This document shows, piece by piece, positions 20,694 to 25,958 of a stretch of 25,958 nt of DNA (within the stretch, counting starts at the first letter, position 1; each line of letters starts with the position of its first letter). The position numbers and the translations under genes are program-made. The stretch spans positions 1 to 25,958 of the forward strand of contig JAWQFJ010012211.1 of NCBI GenBank assembly GCA_034096865.1. The letters are read 5' to 3'. The DNA is from Theodoxus fluviatilis (lineage: Eukaryota; Mollusca; Gastropoda; Cycloneritida; Neritidae). The notes beneath the pieces are model-generated. The model was given only the letters and a program-made list of their open reading frames with translations. It was not told the DNA's origin and ran no database searches.

Positions 20694-21196
20694 AGTCAGG
20701 CGGACCTCCGCTTTCTTCTCCTCCACGCACCACGCAGGCAGTCAGTCAGGCGGACCTCCGCTTTCTTCTCCTCCACGCACCACGCACCACGCAGGCAGTC
20801 AGTCGGACCTCCGCTTTCTTCTCCTCCACGCACCACGCAGGCAGTCAGTCAGGCGGACCTCCGCTTTCTTCTCCTCCACGCACCACGCACCACGCAGGCA
20901 GTCAGGCGGACCTCCGCTTTCTTCTCCTCCACGCACCACGCACCACGCAGGCAGTCAGGCGGACCTCCGCTCTCTTCTCCTCCACGCACCACGCAGGCAG
21001 TCAGTCGGACCTCCGCTCTCTTCTCCTCCACGCACCACGCAGGCAGTCAGTCGGACCTCCGCTCTCTTCTCCTCCATGCACCACGCAGGCAGTCAGGCGG
21101 ACCTCCGCTCTCTTCTCCTCCACGCACCACGCAGGCAGTCAGTCGGACCTCCGCTCTCTTCTCCTCCACGCACCACGCACCACGCAGGCAGTCAGG
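20694..21196 (+). repeat. 46-53-bp minisatellite, ten units
   Basis: Ten copies of GGCGGACCTCCGCTTTCTTC followed by TCCTCCACGCACCACGCAGG. The core CGGACCTCCG starts at 20701, 20751, 20804, 20854, 20907, 20960, 21006, 21052, 21098 and 21144. Spacing changes from 50/53 bp on the left to a uniform 46 bp on the right. Lengths differ through a 4-bp CAGT addition and a 7-bp CACCACG addition. A TTTC/TCTC switch separates left from right units. GCGGA and TCCGC make a tight dyad around CC where the preceding base is G. Open frames across it are not credible genes. Confidence 0.96.
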
Positions 21197-21312
21197 CGTG
21201 TCGGCCAGTCAGGGACGTCACCTGGGCTGTGACGTATACAGACGTGATGTATACCAACGTGACGTGTTCCTCACTGGATTGTGTCGAGTGGCGGCCTTTC
21301 TCTTCCAGTGCT
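21197..21312. other. Short spacer with repeated GACGT words
   Basis: About 115 bp between two arrays. GACGT occurs several times (in GGGACGTCACC, TGTGACGTATAC, CAGACGTG and CGTGACGTG), with GTATAC twice, suggesting a small decayed tandem repeat. Confidence 0.5.
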
Positions 21313-21983
21313 CCCACACCCACACAGGACGGCTACTTCTTGCCATCCACACCCACAGGATGCCCACCTCTGGCCACCCACACCTACAAGATGCCCACCT
21401 CTGGCCACCCACACCCACAGGATGCCCACCTCTGGACACCCACACCCACAGGATGCCCACCTCTGGACACCCACACCCACAGGATACCCACCTCTTGCCA
21501 CCAACACCCACATGACGGCCACTTCTTGCCACCCACACCCACAGGATGCCCACTTCTTGCCACCCACACCCACAGGACGGCCACTTCTTGCCACCCACAC
21601 CCACAGGATGCCGACCTCTGGCCACCCATACCCACAGGATGCCCACCTCTGGACACCTACACGCACAGGTCGGCCACTTCTTGCCACCTACACCCACAGG
21701 TCGGCCACTTCTTGCCAATCACACCCACCGGATGCCCACATTCTTGCCACCCACATCAACAGGATGCCCACTTCTTGCCACCCACACCCACAGGACGCCC
21801 ACTTCTTGCCACCCAAACCCACAGGATGCCCACTTCTTGCCACCCACACCCACAGAATGCCCACTTCTTGCCTCCCACACCTACAGGATGCCCACTTCTT
21901 GCCACCCACACCCACAGGATGCCCACTTCTTGCCACCCACACCCAGAGGATGGCTACTTCTTGCCACTAACACATAAAGGATG
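21313..21983 (+). repeat. 31-bp minisatellite (CCACACCCACAGGATG)
   Basis: About 21 copies of a 31-bp unit of the form CCCACTTCTTGCCACCCACA plus CCCACAGGATG, with TTCTTGCC and CTCTGGCC or CTCTGGAC variants. The CTCTGG forms cluster at 21365-21480 and 21600-21660. Frames are open on both strands for up to about 230 codons because the unit lacks stops, not because of a gene. The right edge decays at CACATAAAGGATG. Confidence 0.96.
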
Positions 21984-22290
21984 CCTTCTTTTTGTCTGTG
22001 ACCTTTGCTCTTTCATGTAGAAACTCCCTATCACCCGCTAAACCGAAGTACGGCAGAAGACGACCAACAGTCTGGAGGGCAACCTCCTCTCCCTCCCCCT
22101 TCTCCTCCCCCTCCCCCCCTCCCCCCCTCCCCCACTCCCCCCTTCCCCCTACCCCCCTCCCCCCCCCCCCCTCTGTGAGACTGGGAGATCGTTAGTTCAA
22201 CGTCACAGACGTACCACAAAAACAAAAAATCGTCCCAAGAGGAGTTTCGTCAACCTTCCATCATGTGTACACACAGATCACCAGCGCATG
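21984..22290. other. Single-copy flank with a C-rich tract
   Basis: Unique sequence surrounding a tract of CCCCTCCCC blocks at 22083-22173, including a run of fourteen C near 22157-22171. The tract is i-motif-prone on the forward strand and quadruplex-prone on the reverse strand. No gene is recognised on either side. Confidence 0.85.
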
Positions 22291-22905
22291 GCAGCCCCTT
22301 ACCCAGTGGTCTCCCCTCCTGCATGAGTGCACAGTCAGCCCCATATCCAGTGGTCTCCCCTCCTGCAGGAGTGCACAGTCAGCCCTTTACCCAGTGGTCT
22401 CCCCCCTGCATGAGTGCACAGTCAGCCCCATACCCAGTGGTCTCCCCTCCTGCACGAGTGCACAGTCAGACCCATATCCAGTGGTCTCCCCTCCTGCACG
22501 AGTGCACAGTCAGCCCCATATCCAGTAGTCTCCCCTCCTGCATGAGTGCACAGTCAGCCCCTCAACCTCTGCTCTCCCCTCCTGCACGAGTGCACAGTCA
22601 GCCCCATATCCAGTGGTCTCCCCTCCTGCAGGAGTGCACAGTCAGCCCCATATCCAGTGGTCTCCCCTCCTGCATGAGTGCACAGTCAGCCCCATATCCA
22701 GTGGTCTCCCCTCCTGCACGAGTGCACAGTCAGCCCCATATCCAGTGGTCTCCCCTCCTGCACGAGTGCACAGTCAGCCCCATATCCAGTGGTCTCCCCT
22801 CCTGCAGGAGTGCACAGTCAGCCCCTTACCCAGTGGTCTCCCCTCCTGCAGGAGTGCACAGTCACCCCCATATCCAGTGGTCTCCCCTCCTGCAGGAGTG
22901 CACAG
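22291..22905 (+). repeat. 44-bp minisatellite, left part
   Basis: About 14 copies of a 44-bp unit containing AGTCAGCCCCATATCCAGTG then GTCTCCCCTCCTGCAGGAG and GTGCAC. Three central forms occur: GCAGGAG, GCATGAG and GCACGAG. The GCAGGAG form gives a perfect 12-bp palindrome, CTCCTGCAGGAG, which the other forms break. One unit is divergent (CCTCAACCTCTGCTC near 22559). The array is cut at 22905 by the solo LTR and resumes in phase after it. Confidence 0.97.
22901..22905 (+). repeat. Target-site duplication, left copy (CACAG)
   Basis: CACAG directly precedes TGTCACGAAC and is repeated directly after the element at 23645-23649. Removing the element and one copy restores the GTGCACAGTCAGCCCC junction found in the other units. 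Confidence 0.88.
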
Positions 22906-23644
22906 TGTCACGAACGCAGTGGTCGGGGCGCTGAGCGTGATGCACGTTCTGAGTGATAGTTTTGATTATGTTGGTTAAACCTGTGTTTTTGCGTGCCGCA
23001 CGAGTTCTTTGAGGGGGATTGGCGGGGTTTTGCAATAAATGCAGCGGGGTTTTGACGGTTAGTGGTCCCTGTTCACTTGCGGTCGAACAGGCTGGGAGGT
23101 TGCTGTCGGGGAGCGGGGCGATGCGATGAGCTTGGGCTCTGTGTGGTCGGGGAATGGGGCGGTGCGAAGAGCTTGGGCTCTGTGTGACGGTGCTATGGAC
23201 ATGTGAGTAGACCGGCTTATTGTGTTCTGTGGTTCCGCGGTGTTTTGGCGGATTTAGCCAGTAAGTGTTGCTGTTGTACAACCGGCTGTTCGGACTGCGG
23301 TGTATGAAGTGTAAGATTGTTCTGGCCTGTGAGTGGCCTGGTTTGGTTAGTAGATATTGCTGTTATGTACCTTACCGGGTTGATTGCTGTGTATGCCGTG
23401 TAGGAGTTCCCGGCGATGTTGGTAGGCAAGTAGAAACAAAGTGCTGTTGTTGCAATTTACGGACCTGTCTGTTGCCGTGTCTGCAATGTATTATTGACTT
23501 GCCATGTTGAACTTTGCGAGCGTGGCGTTGTGAAAAACTATTCTGTCATTCTGAAATACAAAGTTTCTTCAGTTTTCAAAGTTCCCTACTCGTGTCGAGT
23601 TATACTTTCACCCGCTTAGACCTCGGGCAATCCGGGTCGTAACA
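22906..23644. mobile_element. Solo LTR of an LTR retrotransposon (739 bp)
   Basis: The insert starts TGTCACGAAC and ends GGTCGTAACA, so it has TG...CA ends with a 7-bp imperfect terminal inverted repeat (TGTCACG against TGTTACG). It is bordered by the 5-bp duplication CACAG. No internal retroviral-type gene, primer-binding site or second LTR is present, so it is what remains after LTR-LTR recombination. A 5-bp duplication fits Ty3/gypsy-like or BEL/Pao-like elements; the family cannot be fixed from the LTR alone. AATAAA at 23034-23039 is the only classic polyadenylation hexamer I saw, and orientation stays undecided. The interior has a 41-bp tandem duplication (23105-23186). Reverse-strand frames of 139 and 70 codons inside it are not retrotransposon proteins. 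Confidence 0.87.
23105..23186 (+). repeat. 41-bp tandem duplication inside the solo LTR
   Basis: Two copies start at 23105 and 23146 with GTCGGGGA and both end GAGCTTGGGCTCTGTGTG, differing at a handful of positions in the middle. Such small duplications are common in LTR promoter regions, but a role here is only inferred. Confidence 0.85.
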
Positions 23645-25958
23645 CACAGTCAGCCCCTTACCCAGTGGTGTCCCCTCCTGCATGAGTGCACAGTCAGCCC
23701 CATACCCAGTGGTCTCCCCTCCTGCAGGAGTGCACAGTCAGCCCCATACCCAGTGGTCTCCCCTCCTGCAGGAGTGCACAGTCAGCCCCATACCCAGTGG
23801 TCTCCCCTCCTGCAGGAGTGCACAGTCAGCCCCATACCCAGTGGTCTCCCCTCCTGCACGAGTGCACAGTCAGCCCCATACCCAGTGGTCTCCCCTCCTG
23901 CAGGAGTGCACAGTCAGCCCCATACCCAGTGGTCTCCCCTCCTGCAGGAGTGCACAGTCAGCCCCATATCCAGTGGTCTCCCCTCCTGCAGGAGTGCACA
24001 GTCAGCCCCATATCCAGTGGTCTCCCCTCCTGCAGGAGTGCACAGTCAGCCCCATATCCAGTGGTCTCCCCTCCTGCAGGAGTGCACAGTCAGCCCCATA
24101 CCCAGTGGTCTCCCCTCCTGCAGGAGTGCACAGTCAGCCCCATATCCAGTGGTCTCCCCTCCTGCAGGAGTGCACAGTCAGCCCCATATCCAGTGGTCTC
24201 CCCTCCTGCATGAGTGCACAGTCAGCCCCATATCCAGTGGTCTCCCCTCCTGCAGGAGTGCACAGTCAGCCCCATATCCAGTGGTCTCCCCTCCTGCAGG
24301 AGTGCACAGTCAGCCCCATATCCAGTGGTCTCCCCTCCTGCAGGAGTGCACAGTCAGCCCCATATCCAGTGGTCTCCCCTCCTGCAGGAGTGCACAGTCA
24401 GCCCCATACCCAGTGGTCTCCCCTCCTGCAGGAGTGCACAGTCAGCCCCATATCCAGTGGTCTCCCCTCCTGCAGGAGTGCACAGTCAGCCCCATATCCA
24501 GTGGTCTCCCCTCCTGCATGAGTGCACAGTCAGCCCCATATCCAGTGGTCTCCCCTCCTGCAGGAGTGCACAGTCAGCCCCATATCCAGTGGTCTCCCCT
24601 CCTGCAGGAGTGCACAGTCAGCCCCATATCCAGTGGTCTCCCCCCTGCATGAGTGCACAGTCAGCCCCATATCCAGTGGTCTCCCCTCCTGCAGGAGTGC
24701 ACAGTCAGCCCCATACCCAGTGGTCTCCCCCCTGCAGGAGTGCACAGTCAGCCCCATATCCAGTGGTCTCCCCTCCTGCATGAGTGCACAGTCAGCCCCA
24801 TATCCAGTGGTCTCCCCTCCTGCAGGAGTGCACAGTCAGCCCCATACCCAGTGGTCTCCCCTCCTGCATGAGTGCACAGTCAGCCCCATATCCAGTGGTC
24901 TCCCCTCCTGCAGGAGTGCACAGTCAGCCCCATATCCAGTGGTCTCCCCTCCTGCATGAGTGCACAGTCAGCCCCATATCCAGTGGTCTCCCCTCCTGCA
25001 GGAGTGCACAGTCAGCCCCATATCCAGTGGTCTCCCCTCCTGCAGGAGTGCACAGTCAGCCCCATATCCAGTGGTCTCCCCTCCTGCATGAGTGCACAGT
25101 CAGCCCCATATCCAGTGGTCTCCCCTCCTGCAGGAGTGCACAGTCGCCCATACCGTGGTCTCCCCCTGCAGAGTGCACAGTCAGCCCCATACCCAGTGGT
25201 CTCCCCTCCTGCAGGAGTGCACAGTCAGCCCATACCAGTGGTCTCCCCCTGCAGGAGTGCACAGTCAGCCCCATATCCAGTGGTCTCCCCCCTGCATGAG
25301 TGCACAGTCAGCCCCATATCCAGTGGTCTCCCCTCCTGCACGAGTGCACAGTCAGCCCCATATCCAGTGGTCTCCCCTCCTGCAGGAGTGCACAGTCAGC
25401 CTCATATCCAGTGGTCTCCCCTCCTGCAGGAGTGCACAGTCAGCCCCATATCCAGTGGTCTCCCCCTGCAGGAGTGCACAGTCAGCCCCATATCCAGTGG
25501 TCTCCCCCCTGCATGAGTGCACAGTCAGCCCCATACCCAGTGGTCTCCCCCCTGCAGGAGTGCACAGTCAGCCCCATACCCAGTGGTCTCCCCCCTGCAG
25601 GAGTGCACAGTCAGCCCCTCCACCTCTGCTGGCCTGCTGAAAACCTGTCTCCCCCCTGCAGGAGTGCACAGTCAGCCCCATATCCAGTGGTCTCCCCTCC
25701 TGCAGGAGTGCACAGTCAGCCCCATACCCAGTGGTCTCCCCTCCTGCAGGAGTGCACAGTCAGCCCCATATCCAGTGGTCTCCCCTCCTGCAGGAGTGCA
25801 CAGTCAGCCCCATACCCAGTGGTCTCCCCCCTGCATGAGTGCATAGTCAGCCCCATACCCAGTGGTCTCCCCCCTGCAGGAGTGCACAGTCAGCCCCATA
25901 TCCAGTGGTCTCCCCTCCTGCATGAGTGCATAGTCAGCCCCATATCCAGTGGTCTCCC
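23645..25958 (+). repeat. 44-bp minisatellite, right part (continues past window)
   Basis: About 52 further copies of the same 44-bp unit, extending to the last base. CATATCC and CATACCC variants are interspersed, and GCAGGAG dominates with scattered GCATGAG. Shortened units (CCCCCCTGCA) become common after about 24640, and several units near 25140-25250 have lost single bases. A divergent unit with GGCCTGCTGAAAACCTG lies near 25625. GCATGAG units contain ATGA, so open frames both begin and end at them, which explains the many staggered frames. No frame is conserved. Confidence 0.97.

Noticed and set aside
20566..22020. 484-codon open frame
   Set aside because: It joins parts of two unrelated minisatellites and the spacer between them; no domain or codon signal supports it.
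22906..23644. DNA transposon with terminal inverted repeats
   Set aside because: Terminal symmetry is only about 7 bp of TGT...ACA type with a 5-bp target duplication, which is the LTR pattern; no longer inverted ends were found.
23682..25846. Family of overlapping 44-residue-repeat open frames
   Set aside because: They begin and end at GCATGAG variants, which contain both ATG and TGA; frames are not conserved along the array.

Overview
This window looks like eukaryotic, repeat-dominated, non-coding DNA. By my hand tally about 80% of it is tandem repeat: at least a dozen unrelated micro- and minisatellite arrays laid end to end, separated by short single-copy stretches and a few mobile-element remnants. 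I see no bacterial gene organisation, no CRISPR array, no rRNA gene and no protein-coding gene I can name. A metazoan host is the best fit because of the tRNA-derived SINE head, the solo LTR, and the long GA and GGA microsatellites. A marine invertebrate such as a mollusc is a guess from the style of the repeats, not something the sequence proves.

Layout: GA/GGA microsatellite (1-420); single-copy DNA with a reverse-strand dispersed-repeat copy (1051-1285); an 8.5-kb array of 35/41-bp units (1640-10149); a second, forward-strand copy of the same dispersed repeat (10256-10488); a reverse-strand tRNA-derived SINE region (10531-10860); a G-rich ~60-bp array (11053-11313); a 15-bp array (11551-12280) joined directly to a 31/36-bp array (12281-13975); single-copy DNA with a 3 x 68-bp repeat and a GA run (13976-14783); a 37-bp array of 41 units (14806-16329); a seven-copy 43-bp array carrying a CRE-type palindrome (16592-16867); a 15/17-bp array with one interruption (16962-19955); single-copy DNA (19956-20693); a 46-53-bp array (20694-21196); a 31-bp array (21313-21983); a C-rich tract (22083-22173); and a 44-bp array (22291 to the window end) interrupted by a solo LTR at 22906-23644.

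The long open frames in the arrays follow from unit lengths and stop-free units. In the 35/41-, 31/36- and 44-bp arrays frame is not conserved between units; in the 37-bp array all three forward frames give the same cyclic peptide. I would not annotate any of them as a gene without transcript evidence. The most informative observations are the solo LTR with a target-site duplication, the inverted pair of dispersed repeats bracketing the 8.5-kb array, the nested segmental duplications inside that array, the evenly spaced CRE palindromes, and the dyad symmetry present in most of the unrelated units. I found no convincing new molecular system; the novelty here is in repeat structure and evolution.
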